Positions 9,331 to 17,517 of a stretch of DNA of 64,000 bases are shown here, one piece after another (position 1 is the stretch's first letter; each line of letters starts with the position of its first letter). The stretch covers positions 7,130,001 through 7,194,000 of the forward strand of contig NZ_JACHMP010000001.1 in assembly GCF_014204985.1 (NCBI RefSeq), written 5' to 3'. The position numbers and the translations under genes were made by a program. The stretch comes from Streptosporangium becharense. Lineage in GTDB: Bacteria; Actinomycetota; Actinomycetes; Streptosporangiales; Streptosporangiaceae. The notes beneath the pieces were generated by a model, which worked only from the letters and a program-made list of their open reading frames with translations, made no database searches and was not told the DNA's origin.

Positions 9331-10542
9331 TCAGCGCCGGACGACCAGGGCCGCGTTGAAGCCGCCCAGGCCGCGGGCGAGGACGAGGACGTTGCTGAGG
9401 TGAGCCTCGCGGGGACGGTCCACGACGAGGTCGAGGCCGTGTCCGGCACGCGGGCGGCCGACGTTGACCGTGGGCGGGATGCGCTGGTCGCGCAGGGCGA
9501 GCAGGGCCGTGGCGACGTCCAGCGCCGCCCCGCCCGAGTACAGGCGCCCGGTCATCGTCTTGGGGACGCTCACCGGCACCCCGCCCCGCCCGAACAGGCC
9601 GGTGATCGCCTCGGCCTCCACCCGGTCGAGCTCCGGCACGCCCGCGCCGTCGGCCAGGACCAGGTCCACGTCCCCGGGGTCGAGCCCGGCGTCGCGCAGG
9701 GCCGTCTCCGCGGCCCTGCGCAGGCCGGGGGGCCGCCCGGAGCGCGGGTGGGGGTCGAAGGTGGCGCCGTAGCCCGCGACGGCGCCGTAGACGGTGGCGC
9801 CCCGGTCCGCGGCGGCGGCGGCGTCCTCCAGCACGAGCAGCGCCCCGCCCTCCCCGGGCACGTACCCGCAGGCCGCCTCGTCGAAGGGCAGGTAGGCCCG
9901 GCGCGGGTCCGCCGAGCGGCTGACCCTGCCGTTGGCGAGCTGGGCGATCCAGCCCCACGGGCACAGCGAGGAGTCCATCCCGCCGGTGACCATGATCGGC
10001 GTCCCCCTGCGGATCTGCCGCCTGGCCATCGCGAACGCGTCCAGCCCGCCCGCCTGCTCGGTCACCACGACGCCGCTGGGCCCCCGCATGCCGTGCCGGA
10101 TCGAGATCTGACCGGTGTTGACCGCGTAGAACCACGCGAACGACTGGTAGGCGCTGACGTGCTCGGGCCCGCGCTTCCACAGCGCCTCCAGCTCGCGCTG
10201 GCCGAACTCGAAACCGCCGAACGCCCCGGCGGTGACGACCCCCATGCCGAACTCCGGCATCTCGGCGGGACGCAGCCGCGCGTCGTCGATCGCCCATGCG
10301 GCGGCGGCGAGCGCCAGGCGGGTCATCCGGTCCGTCTGCGGCAGCAGCCTGCCGGGAAGGTGCTCGCGGGCGTCGAAGCCGTTCACCTCACCGGCCAGCG
10401 CCGACGGGTAGCGGCCCGCGTCGAACGCGGTGATCGGGCCGATGGCTCCCCGGCCGGCGAGCGTCGCGGCCCAGTGCTCGTCCGCACCCAGGCCGGTCGG
10501 CGCCGCCACGCCCAGCCCGGTCACCACGGGGTGCGCGCTCAT
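9331..10542 (-). CDS. Type II PKS chain-length factor (KS-beta)
   Basis: This 403-residue ketosynthase-fold protein has the catalytic cysteine replaced by glutamine in VTEQAGG (Q163), the hallmark of KS-beta/CLF. It pairs with KS-alpha, sets chain length and decarboxylates malonyl-ACP. The start at 10542 forms an ATGA overlap with the KS-alpha stop, the usual coupling that yields equimolar heterodimer. A longer in-frame extension upstream would run inside KS-alpha and is rejected. The C-terminus ([11 protein letters not shown]) is family-typical. Confidence 0.95.
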   Translation of the reverse strand: MSAHPVVTGLGVAAPTGLGADEHWAATLAGRGAIGPITAFDAGRYPSALAGEVNGFDAREHLPGRLLPQTDRMTRLALAAAAWAIDDARLRPAEMPEFGMGVVTAGAFGGFEFGQRELEALWKRGPEHVSAYQSFAWFYAVNTGQISIRHGMRGPSGVVVTEQAGGLDAFAMARRQIRRGTPIMVTGGMDSSLCPWGWIAQLANGRVSRSADPRRAYLPFDEAACGYVPGEGGALLVLEDAAAAADRGATVYGAVAGYGATFDPHPRSGRPPGLRRAAETALRDAGLDPGDVDLVLADGAGVPELDRVEAEAITGLFGRGGVPVSVPKTMTGRLYSGGAALDVATALLALRDQRIPPTVNVGRPRAGHGLDLVVDRPREAHLSNVLVLARGLGGFNAALVVRR

Positions 10543-11807
10543 CGTCCCGCCCCGTCCGGGCGGGCCAGCACGGCGGCGCTCTGGAAACCGCCGAACCCGC
10601 TGCCGACGCTGAGCACGACGTCCAGCTCGCGCTCCCGGGCGACCAGCGGGACGTAGTCCAGGTCGCACTCGGGGTCGGGATTGTGCAGGTTCGCGGTGGG
10701 TGGCACCACGCCGTGTTCGATGGCCAGCGCGCAGGCGGCCAGTTCGATCGAGCCGATGGCCCCCAGGGAGTGCCCGATCATCGACTTGATGGAGCTCACC
10801 GGGGTGCGGCGGGCGTGCTCGCCCAGGCTCAGCTTGAACGCCGCGGTCTCGTGCCGGTCGTTCTGTTTGGTCCCGGAGCCATGGGCGTTGACATAGTCGA
10901 CGTCACGGGGATCGACGCGTGCCTCGTCCAGCGCGGCGGTGATCGCCCTGGCCATCTCCCGGCCGTCGGGACGCAGGCCCGTCATGTGGAAGGCGTTGCT
11001 GCGCGAGGCGAAACCGCGGACCTCCGCGTAGATGTGGGCACCCCTGCGGCGCGCGGCGGACAGCTCCTCCAGGACGAACATCGCCGCACCCTCACCCAGG
11101 ACGAACCCGTCGCGGGTGCGGTCGAAGGGCCTGGAGGCGTGCGCCGGGTCGTCGTTCCTGGCGCTGGTGGCCTTGATGGCGTCGAAGCAGGCGACCGTGA
11201 TGGGGGAGATCGGCGCGTCGGTGGCGCCGGCCAGCATGACGTCCGCCGACCCTTCGCGGATCAGCTCCACGGCGTGGCCGACCGCGTCGAGGCCGGAGGT
11301 GCAGCCGGTGGATATCACCGCGGCGGGCCCCTCGGCCCCGGCGGCCCAGGCGACCTCGGCGGCCATCGGCGTCGGGGTGAGGTAGCCGTACAGGTGGGGG
11401 ACCGCGTACTCGTGGTCGACGTCCCACCGGCTGCCCCCGTCGCTCACCACGACGTACTCCTGCTCCAGGCCCGTCGTGCAGCCGACCGCGCTGCCCACCG
11501 TCACCCCCGTCCGGTGCGGGTCGCGCTCGCCCGGCTCCAGGCCGCTGTCGGCCAGGGCCTCCCGCGCGCACACCACGGCGAACTGCACCGCGCGGTCCAT
11601 GCGGCGGATCTCCTGCGGACCCAGCCCCTCCTGCGCCGGATTGAAATCACATTCGGCGGCAATTCTCGAACGAAACGGCGCAGGATCGAAGAAGGTTATT
11701 CCGCGAGTCGCCGTCTGGCCGGAGGAGATAAGCCGCCAGAAATCCTTGGTGTTCGCGCCTCCCGGTGCTCGCACGCCAATTCCGGTGATGACCACTCGGC
11801 GTCCCAA
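10539..11807 (-). CDS. Type II PKS ketosynthase alpha
   Basis: This 422-residue protein closely resembles the actinorhodin KS-alpha. The catalytic residues fall at the same numbers as in that family: C169 (STGCTSG), H309 (NAHGSGT), K341 and H346 (KSMIGHSLG). It condenses malonyl units on the ACP to build an aromatic poly-beta-ketone. The start is a TTG at 11807, with AAGGGG 10 nt upstream; it gives an N-terminus matching the family ([10 protein letters not shown]), and no ATG fits. The first ~50 codons are less GC-rich than the rest. It heads a six-gene operon and is preceded by a SARP-type operator at 11867-11909. Confidence 0.96.
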   Translation of the reverse strand: MGRRVVITGIGVRAPGGANTKDFWRLISSGQTATRGITFFDPAPFRSRIAAECDFNPAQEGLGPQEIRRMDRAVQFAVVCAREALADSGLEPGERDPHRTGVTVGSAVGCTTGLEQEYVVVSDGGSRWDVDHEYAVPHLYGYLTPTPMAAEVAWAAGAEGPAAVISTGCTSGLDAVGHAVELIREGSADVMLAGATDAPISPITVACFDAIKATSARNDDPAHASRPFDRTRDGFVLGEGAAMFVLEELSAARRRGAHIYAEVRGFASRSNAFHMTGLRPDGREMARAITAALDEARVDPRDVDYVNAHGSGTKQNDRHETAAFKLSLGEHARRTPVSSIKSMIGHSLGAIGSIELAACALAIEHGVVPPTANLHNPDPECDLDYVPLVARERELDVVLSVGSGFGGFQSAAVLARPDGAGR

Positions 11808-11866
11808 TGCGAATTCACCCCTTGTTGCAAATCAGCCGGCGTTCAACCGCGCGGCCTCTGTGCACC

Positions 11867-11909
11867 AGCCTGGCGGCGGTACCTCGAATCTCACTAGAGA
11901 AACGGGCGA
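11867..11909 (-). promoter_or_regulatory. SARP-type operator and promoter for the KS-alpha operon
   Basis: Read on the minus strand, three heptamers lie in exact 11-bp phase: TCGCCCG (11903-11909), TCTAGTG (11892-11898) and TCGAGGT (11881-11887). Exactly 8 bp downstream is CAGGCT (11867-11872), a -10-like hexamer. This spacing matches the known layout of ActII-ORF4/DnrI-type targets. It predicts a transcript start near 11860 and a leader of about 53 nt before the TTG start. Confidence 0.6.
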
Positions 11910-12037
11910 GCGGGGGCCGCCGCGGAGGGTGAGGGTCGGTCGCGAACGGTGACGACCTTCGTCACGGTATGGCTCATGTTGATCACGCTCCGCCAGGCGG
12001 TGAGGTGGTGGTCGGGTCCGCCCCGGAGCCCCATGCC

Positions 12038-12066
12038 ATTATGGATTGCTGATAATCGACCGTGAA
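12038..12066 (-). promoter_or_regulatory. Possible second sigma-70-like promoter toward KS-alpha
   Basis: On the minus strand TTCACG (12061-12066) and CATAAT (12038-12043) are separated by 17 bp, with 4/6 and 5/6 matches to consensus. The surrounding sequence is unusually AT-rich for this genome (TATATA near 12071). It would give a leader of about 225 nt. It may be a basal promoter upstream of the SARP-dependent one. Confidence 0.3.
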
Positions 12067-12180
12067 AACTGTATATAACTGCCGGAGACTTCACGCTTCC
12101 CGTGGTAGGGGCCCGGTGCCGCAGCCGACCCGGTGCCGGGCCGGCGGATCTCGCCGGTGTGAGGCAGTCGAAACCGGGGA

Positions 12181-12210
12181 TTGACAGCGAGGCAGATCTC
12201 TTAGATAGAT
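12181..12210 (+). promoter_or_regulatory. Possible promoter of the SARP gene
   Basis: A perfect -35 box TTGACA lies at 12181-12186. A weak AT-rich candidate -10 (within ttagatagat, 12201-12210) follows at roughly 15-18 bp. The rest of the 611-bp gap between KS-alpha and the SARP gene contains no convincing gene. The leader to the GTG start at 12419 would be about 200 nt. Confidence 0.35.
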
Positions 12211-12418
12211 GTGGAGGTCCGTATTTTTTCCCATTCCGGGAAATGTGGGGGTAGACGGAGGCCCTGGGGCGAGGGCTAACTCGGAAAGTGTTCATCGGCG
12301 TGCACCCTGGCGGAAAGATCAGATCTTTACCGTTGCAGGGGGGCTTTCTGCTGGCCGCGGCGCGCCGGCGGTCAGGCAAGGCGAGTACATGCTCGACTCA
12401 ATGTGAGGGGACCGACTG

Positions 12419-13258
12419 GTGGAGATCGGTGTTCTGGGATCGCTCGTCGTTCGCGTAGACGGAAAGTCGGCGCTGCCGTCCGCGCAGAAGCCGAGGCAGG
12501 TGCTGGCGTTACTCGTGCTCAATGCCAACCGCGTCGTCCCCATCGCCGCCCTCAGCCGGGAGTTATGGGACGACAAACCACCGCAAAGCGCCATGACGAC
12601 CCTGCAGACCTACGTACTTCACATCCGCAAGATCCTCGGCAAGGTGCTGGGGATGACATCGGCGCAGGTCGGCAGGGAGATTCTCGTCACCCGTCCGGGG
12701 GGCTACATGTTCAGGGTCGAGCCGGGTGCGCTCGACCTGCACGTCTACGAGCAGCGGCTGGCCGAGGGCCGGGCCGCGCTCGCCGTGGGCGACAACCACC
12801 GGGCGGCCCGGTTGCTGTGCGACGCGCTCACCCTGTGGCGTGACCCGCCGCTGGTGGACGTGCAGCCGGGCCGGCTGCTGGAAGTCCAGATCAGAAGACT
12901 GGAGGAGTCGAGGCTGAGCGCGCTGGAGCAACGCATCGAGGCGGACATGCGGCTCGGCCGCCACCACGACATCGTCAGCGAGCTGATCGAGCTCGCGGCC
13001 GAGCATCAGCTGCACGAGACGGTGCACGCGCAGCTGATGCTGACCTTCCACCGCTGCGGACGCCGGTCGAACGCGCTGACCGTCTTCCGGATGCTGCGCC
13101 GCTCGCTCTACGAGGAGCTCGGGCTCGAACCCTCGATGAAGCTGGAACGCCTTCACCAGGCGATCCTGTCGTGCGATCCGGTCCTCGACACGCCGTCCGA
13201 CACCGGAGCCCTGCTGCTGCTCGACCGCCTCGCCGAAGGCATGGTCCGCAGCGCCTGA
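12419..13258 (+). CDS. SARP family transcriptional activator (pathway-specific)
   Basis: This 279-residue protein is a small SARP like ActII-ORF4 and DnrI. The N-terminal OmpR-type winged helix covers about residues 1-95 (IGVLGSLVV, then LQTYVLHIRKIL). The bacterial transcriptional activation domain follows (about 100-245, including ALTVFRMLRRSLYEELGLEP). The GTG start is preceded by GAGGGG. Two leucines are encoded by TTA (12509-12511 and 12563-12565, codons 31 and 49), so translation probably depends on the bldA tRNA and hence on development. It lies divergent from the PKS operon. Candidate 11-bp-phased target repeats precede the KS-alpha, oxidoreductase, ABM, SDR and second LLM genes. Confidence 0.93.
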   Translation: MEIGVLGSLVVRVDGKSALPSAQKPRQVLALLVLNANRVVPIAALSRELWDDKPPQSAMTTLQTYVLHIRKILGKVLGMTSAQVGREILVTRPGGYMFRVEPGALDLHVYEQRLAEGRAALAVGDNHRAARLLCDALTLWRDPPLVDVQPGRLLEVQIRRLEESRLSALEQRIEADMRLGRHHDIVSELIELAAEHQLHETVHAQLMLTFHRCGRRSNALTVFRMLRRSLYEELGLEPSMKLERLHQAILSCDPVLDTPSDTGALLLLDRLAEGMVRSA

Positions 13259-13295
13259 CGGCGGCGCCGGGCCGGCTACCGCGCCGGCCACCCGG

Positions 13296-13338
13296 AAGGG
13301 GGCGTGCGTTCCTCCACAAGAGGGACGCACGCCCCCTT
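13296..13338 (+). terminator. Rho-independent-like terminator after the SARP gene
   Basis: Arms 13296-13314 and 13320-13338 pair over 19 bp, with one G-U wobble, around a 5-nt loop (cacaa). They are followed by a short TTT tail. The hairpin lies 37 bp after the SARP stop and upstream of the next operator. Confidence 0.8.
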
Positions 13339-13398
13339 TCACGTCTCACGGGCCGACCGGCCGCGCGCCGCGCGAGGAGGGGAAGCGGGAACGGGTTC

Positions 13399-13452
13399 TC
13401 CACCGGCGGTCCAGCCGGGTTGGATCGGTTCTCGAGCCGCCGTTCCTAGCGT
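13399..13452 (+). promoter_or_regulatory. SARP-type operator and promoter for the ketoreductase operon
   Basis: Four heptamers occur in exact 11-bp phase: TCCACCG (13399), TCCAGCC (13410), TGGATCG (13421) and TCGAGCC (13432). After 8 bp comes TAGCGT (13447-13452), a good TANNNT-type -10 hexamer. A start near 13459 would give a leader of about 30 nt to the ATG at 13489. It is one of the cleanest of the five predicted SARP targets. Confidence 0.65.
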
Positions 13453-13488
13453 GGATCCCATCGTGAGACGGCGACCGGGAGAGGTGCT

Positions 13489-14457
13489 ATGCGTACCGTC
13501 CGCTATGCGAGTTACGGTGACCCCGACGTCCTGCGGATCGAGGAGGTCCCCACCCCCGCGCCGGGACCGAACCAGGTGCTGATCCGCACCGAGGCCATCG
13601 GCGTCAACTTCGTCGAGACCCAGCGCAGACGGGGGCAGGGCCCGTTCCCGCCCGCCCTGCCCGCCTCGCCCAACGGCGACGTGGTCGGCACCGTCGAGGC
13701 CCTCGGCCCCGAGGTCACCACGGTCCAGGTGGGCGACCGGGTGGCGGCGACCGTGATGGACAACGCCTACGCCGACCAGGTAGTCGCCGACGCCACGTTC
13801 CTCGTCCCGCTGCCCGAGAAGCTGGACGCGGCCCAGGCCAGTGTGCTGGCCTCCCCGGCGCAGGTCGCGCTGTGCGTGCTGCGCGTCGGCAAGCTCGCCC
13901 CCGGTGAGACGATCCTGGTCCACTCGGCCTCGGGCACCATCGGTCACCTGACCACCCAGCTCGCCAAGATCCTCGGCGCCGGGAAGGTCCTCGGCACGGC
14001 GAGCACCCCGGCCAAGCGGGAGTTCGCCCTCCGCTACGACACCGACGTGGCCATCGACTACGGCAGCGACGAGTGGGCCGACCGGGTGCTGGAGGAGACC
14101 GGCGGACGCGGCGCCGACGTGATCATCGACGGGGTGGGCGGCGACACCTTCCTGCGCGGGCTCGACGCCCTCGCCCCATGGGGCCGGCTGGTCTTCTACG
14201 GCGCGGCCCAGGGCATGCCGTCGGTTCCGGCGATGCGGCTGCTCGGCATGAAGTACGTCGTGGGCAGCGCCTTCTACGAGTGGTGGCGCCACGAGCCCGA
14301 CGCGCTGCGCAAGGGCCTGAACGAGCTGATCGGGTACGTCGCCGACGGCCGGCTGCGCGTGGCCGTGCACGCGACCCTGCCGCTGACCGAGGCCGCCCAG
14401 GCACACCGCATGATCGAGGACCGCGCGCACACCGGCCGCCTGCTGCTGGTGCCCTGA
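13489..14457 (+). CDS. Zinc-independent MDR oxidoreductase (quinone oxidoreductase/enoyl reductase type)
   Basis: This 322-residue protein has the medium-chain dehydrogenase/reductase fold of NADPH:quinone oxidoreductases. It has a GroES-like N-terminal domain (about 1-130) and a Rossmann domain with a variant nucleotide loop (HSASGTIGH). The zinc ligands of alcohol dehydrogenases are absent. It probably reduces an enone or quinone-type polyketide intermediate using NADPH; the exact substrate cannot be read from sequence. It is the first gene after the SARP-type operator and heads the operon with the ketoreductase, aromatase/cyclase and SnoaL-like genes. Confidence 0.88.
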   Translation: MRTVRYASYGDPDVLRIEEVPTPAPGPNQVLIRTEAIGVNFVETQRRRGQGPFPPALPASPNGDVVGTVEALGPEVTTVQVGDRVAATVMDNAYADQVVADATFLVPLPEKLDAAQASVLASPAQVALCVLRVGKLAPGETILVHSASGTIGHLTTQLAKILGAGKVLGTASTPAKREFALRYDTDVAIDYGSDEWADRVLEETGGRGADVIIDGVGGDTFLRGLDALAPWGRLVFYGAAQGMPSVPAMRLLGMKYVVGSAFYEWWRHEPDALRKGLNELIGYVADGRLRVAVHATLPLTEAAQAHRMIEDRAHTGRLLLVP

Positions 14458-14495
14458 CCGCCTCACCGGAGAGCACCGGAGAAAGGAACAGCGTG

Positions 14496-15272
14496 ATGGA
14501 AGGTTCGCTCGCACTCGTCACCGGGGCCACCAGCGGCATCGGACTGGCCGTGACGCGACGGCTGGCCAGGGCCGGCCACCGCGTCTTCGTCTGTGCCCGC
14601 ACCCCGGACGCCGTCGAGACGACCGTCAAGGAGCTCACCGCGAACGGCTTCGCCGCCGACGGGGTGGCGGCCGACGTCCGCTCCGTGGAAAGCGTCCGCG
14701 ACTTCGTCCGCACCGCCGTCGAGCGGTACGGGCCGGTGGACGTCCTGGTCAACAACGCCGGCCGCAACGGCGGCGGGCCCACCGCGAAACTCGCCGACGA
14801 GCTGTGGCTCGACGTCATCGACACCAACCTGAACAGCGTCTTCTACGCCACCCGCGAGGCGCTCACCACGGGCGGGATGCTGGAGCGGGGGAGCGGCCGG
14901 ATCATCAACATCGCCTCGACCGGTGGCAAGCAGGGCGTCGTCCTGGGAGCCCCGTACTCCGCCTCCAAGCACGGCGTCGTCGGGTTCACCAAGGCCGTCG
15001 GCCTGGAGCTGGCCAAGACCGGGGTGACCGTCAACGCCGTCTGCCCCGGATACGTCGAGACGCCCATGGCCGAGCGGGTGCGCAAGGGCTACTCGCAGGT
15101 CTGGGAGATCACCGAGGACGAGGTGCTCCAGCGTTTCAACGCCAAGATCCCCCTCGGGCGCTACTCCACCCCCGAGGAGGTGGCGGGCCTCGTCTGGTAC
15201 CTCACCACCGAGGACGCGGCGCCCATCACCGCCCAGGCGATCAACGTCTGCGGCGGGCTCGGCAACTACTGA
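14496..15272 (+). CDS. Type II PKS C-9 ketoreductase (ActIII-like SDR)
   Basis: This 258-residue SDR resembles actinorhodin ActIII along its whole length. It has TGATSGIG for NADPH binding, N111, S141, Y154 and K158 as the catalytic set, and the family C-terminus INVCGGLGNY. It is expected to reduce the C-9 keto group of the nascent polyketide and so guide first-ring folding. The stereochemistry-associated PGG motif of ActIII reads N-G-G here (residues 91-93). The ATG at 14496 is used; an adjacent in-frame GTG at 14493 is equally possible, and AAAGGA lies upstream. It sits 38 bp after the MDR gene. Confidence 0.95.
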   Translation: MEGSLALVTGATSGIGLAVTRRLARAGHRVFVCARTPDAVETTVKELTANGFAADGVAADVRSVESVRDFVRTAVERYGPVDVLVNNAGRNGGGPTAKLADELWLDVIDTNLNSVFYATREALTTGGMLERGSGRIINIASTGGKQGVVLGAPYSASKHGVVGFTKAVGLELAKTGVTVNAVCPGYVETPMAERVRKGYSQVWEITEDEVLQRFNAKIPLGRYSTPEEVAGLVWYLTTEDAAPITAQAINVCGGLGNY

Positions 15273-15288
15273 CCGCCAGGAGGCGCAA

Positions 15289-16227
15289 GTGACGCTCCAC
15301 GAGACCGAGCACTCCGTCGTCGTCGACGCCCCGCCCAAGGTCGTCTTCGACCTGGTGGCCGACGTCACGCTCTGGCCCCGCATCTTCCCGCCGACGATCC
15401 ACGTCGAGCACCTGGACCGCGACGCGTCGCAGGAGACCATCCGCCTGTGGGCCACGGCCAACGGCCAGGTGAAGACCTGGACGTCCCGCCGGACCCTCGA
15501 CCCCGCCGGCACCAGGGTGGGCTTCCGCCAGCAGGTGTCGCAGCCGCCGGTGGCGGCCATGGGCGGAGAGTGGATCATCGAACCCCTCGGCCCGGGGCAG
15601 GTCAGGGTCCGGCTCACCCACGACTACCGGGCCGTGGACGACGACCCGGAGGCGGTCGCCTGGATCGCCGCGGCCGTCGACCGCAACAGTGGCGCCGAGC
15701 TGGAGGCGCTGAAGAGAGCCGCGGAACAGCCGCAGGACCTGGCCTTCTCCTTCGAGGACAGCGTCCACGTCGACGGCCCGATCGAGGCGGCGTACGCGTT
15801 CGTCCACGAGGCGGGCAGGTGGGCCGAACGGCTGCCGCACGTCGCCCGGGTCGACCTCAGCGAGGAGGTCGAGAACACCCAGATCCTGGAGATGGACACG
15901 CGGACCGCCGACGGATCCGTCCACACCACCCGGTCGGTCCGCATCTGCTTCCCCGGCGAGAAGATCGTCTACAAGCAGCTCAGGACCCCGGCGTTGTTGA
16001 CCGCCCACACCGGCCGCTGGACCTTCACCCGCGACGGCTCGGGGGGCCCGGGGGGCACGGTGACCTCCGGCCACACCGTCGAGATCGCCCCCGCCGCCGT
16101 CACCACCGTGCTCGGCGCCGGCGCCACCGTGGAGGACGCCCGCGCCTTCGTCCGCAAGGCGCTCGGCGCCAACAGCCGGGCCACACTCGCCCACGCCGCA
16201 ACCCACGCCCGAAGCGCCGCCCGCTGA
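15289..16227 (+). CDS. Didomain aromatase/cyclase (ActVII-like)
   Basis: This 312-residue protein consists of two START/Bet v 1-like halves. Residues about 1-150 begin ETEHSVVVDAPPKVVFDLV; residues about 160-300 have the matching FEDSVHVDGPIEAAYAFV. This is the arrangement of bifunctional aromatase/cyclases that work after a C-9 ketoreductase. They dehydrate and aromatise the first ring of a reduced polyketide. The start is a GTG at 15289 with AGGAGG upstream, 16 bp after the ketoreductase stop. Confidence 0.94.
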   Translation: MTLHETEHSVVVDAPPKVVFDLVADVTLWPRIFPPTIHVEHLDRDASQETIRLWATANGQVKTWTSRRTLDPAGTRVGFRQQVSQPPVAAMGGEWIIEPLGPGQVRVRLTHDYRAVDDDPEAVAWIAAAVDRNSGAELEALKRAAEQPQDLAFSFEDSVHVDGPIEAAYAFVHEAGRWAERLPHVARVDLSEEVENTQILEMDTRTADGSVHTTRSVRICFPGEKIVYKQLRTPALLTAHTGRWTFTRDGSGGPGGTVTSGHTVEIAPAAVTTVLGAGATVEDARAFVRKALGANSRATLAHAATHARSAAR

Positions 16228-16247
16228 GGCCACACCCAGGAGGAACC

Positions 16248-16694
16248 ATGACTCAGCCGACCGTGACCATGGAGTTCGTCCCCGCCGAGACCTACCAGCG
16301 CATCCAGCAGTTCTACGCCCGCCACATGCAGCTCCTCGACGACGGGGCGGCCGAGGAGTGGGCCGAGACCTTCACCGAGGACGCGTTCTTCGAGCAGAAC
16401 GTCAAGGACGAGCCCTGGCGCGGGCGGGAGCAGATCGGGACCCGGCTCCGCCGCGGCATCGACGCCATGGGAGACAGCGGCGTCCAGCGGCGGCACTGGT
16501 TCGGGATGATCAGCGCCCGTCCCGGTGAGGCGGCGGGGGAACTGCGCACGCGCTACTACGCCCTGGTGCTGGAGACCCCCGCCGGAGGCGCCCCCAGCGT
16601 GCGCCTGAGCATCGTCGGTGAGGACGTCCTCGTCGAGGACGACGGAGCGCTGCTGGTGAAGTACCGCTCCATCGCCCACGACGGGGCCGTGTGA
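16248..16694 (+). CDS. SnoaL-like / NTF2-fold protein 1
   Basis: This 148-residue protein has the small alpha+beta barrel pattern of SnoaL/NTF2-like proteins (EEWAETFTEDAFFEQN, and VLVEDDGALLVKYRSI at the end). The family includes polyketide cyclases and small hydroxylation partners in aromatic PKS clusters; which role applies cannot be decided from sequence. The ATG at 16248 has AGGAGG 5 nt upstream. The gene is followed by a paralogue, and the two may form a heteromer. Confidence 0.82.
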   Translation: MTQPTVTMEFVPAETYQRIQQFYARHMQLLDDGAAEEWAETFTEDAFFEQNVKDEPWRGREQIGTRLRRGIDAMGDSGVQRRHWFGMISARPGEAAGELRTRYYALVLETPAGGAPSVRLSIVGEDVLVEDDGALLVKYRSIAHDGAV

Positions 16695-16704
16695 CGGACG
16701 GGAC

Positions 16705-17208
16705 GTGCGTTCGCTGACAGAGCCGGGGGGCTACCGGGCGGTTCCGCCGCCCGGCGCCTCCGGCGCATCCATCGAGACACTCCACCAGAAGGTCAGGCAG
16801 TTCTACGTCCTGCAGGCGCAGCTGCTCGACCGGGGTGACGTCGAGGCGTGGGCGGCGACCTTCACCGAGGACGCCGTCTTCGTCCAGTCCAGCCACCGGG
16901 ACAGGGTGTTCGCCGGCAACTCCTCTCCCGAGCGGAGGGGCCGGCCCGCCATCGCCCAGGCCGCGGGCCGGGGGGTGGCCGCCCGCGCGGCCACCGGCGT
17001 CACGCGGCGCTACTGGGTCGACGCGCACACCGTGCGCCGCTCGTACGACCTGACGCTGCGCACGAGGTTCAACGCCCTGCTGATAGAGACACCGGCCGGG
17101 GGACCGTGCCGGATCTTCCTGAGCGTCGCCGGGGAGGACATCCTCATCCCGCACGGCGGCGCGTGGCAGGTGAGCCGAAGAACGATCTTCCACGACGACG
17201 CGGGCTGA
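16705..17208 (+). CDS. SnoaL-like / NTF2-fold protein 2
   Basis: This 167-residue paralogue of the preceding protein shares the pattern VEAWAATFTEDAVFVQS and a closing ISVAGED-like strand (FLSVAGEDILIPHGGAWQV). A GTG start at 16705, 10 bp after the upstream gene, is assumed. The first ~25 residues are not conserved with the paralogue, so a later start is possible. It closes the five-gene operon and is followed by a strong terminator hairpin. Confidence 0.78.
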   Translation: MRSLTEPGGYRAVPPPGASGASIETLHQKVRQFYVLQAQLLDRGDVEAWAATFTEDAVFVQSSHRDRVFAGNSSPERRGRPAIAQAAGRGVAARAATGVTRRYWVDAHTVRRSYDLTLRTRFNALLIETPAGGPCRIFLSVAGEDILIPHGGAWQVSRRTIFHDDAG

Positions 17209-17345
17209 TCCGCCCGCCGCCCGGCAGGGCCGCCCCAGGCGACCGTGCCGGGCTTCGGGCGACACCGAACGCCGGGCGACACGGAACGGGAACCCCACCA
17301 TCCCCACCGCCCCCACCGCGGCCCCGGCCGCCCGGCCCGCGGGCG

Positions 17346-17392
17346 ACACGGAACGGGGACGGTACCGCACCGGTACCGTCCCCGTTCCGTGT
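17346..17392. terminator. Long hairpin between convergent operons
   Basis: Arms 17346-17366 and 17372-17392 are perfect 21-bp inverted complements around a 5-nt loop. The hairpin lies between the SnoaL-like gene (+) and the metallo-beta-lactamase gene (-), so it can serve both. The outer arm sequence (ACACGGAACGGG) also occurs as a direct copy near 17279. Confidence 0.8.
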
Positions 17393-17394
17393 TC

Positions 17395-17487
17395 CGCGGT
17401 CACTCGCTCGCGCCGTTCTGCATCCCGCGGTCACTCACTCGCGCCGTTCTGCATCCCGCGGTCACCTGCTCGCGCCGTTCCGTGTTC
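17395..17487. repeat. Three tandem copies of a 31-bp repeat
   Basis: Units start at 17395, 17426 and 17457, each beginning CGCGGTCAC and containing CTCGCGCCGTT. The first two units are nearly identical and the third is diverged. They fill the gap between the terminator hairpin and the end of the metallo-beta-lactamase gene. No function is evident. Confidence 0.75.
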
Positions 17488-17517
17488 CGCGCATCCGCTC
17501 CGCGCACGCCGCGGCGG

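Noticed and set aside
11894-12379. 161-codon minus-strand frame in the KS-alpha/SARP intergenic region
   Set aside because: It overlaps the predicted operator and promoters, has no ribosome-binding site and no recognisable domain. A smaller plus-strand frame (12209-12406) fails for the same reasons.
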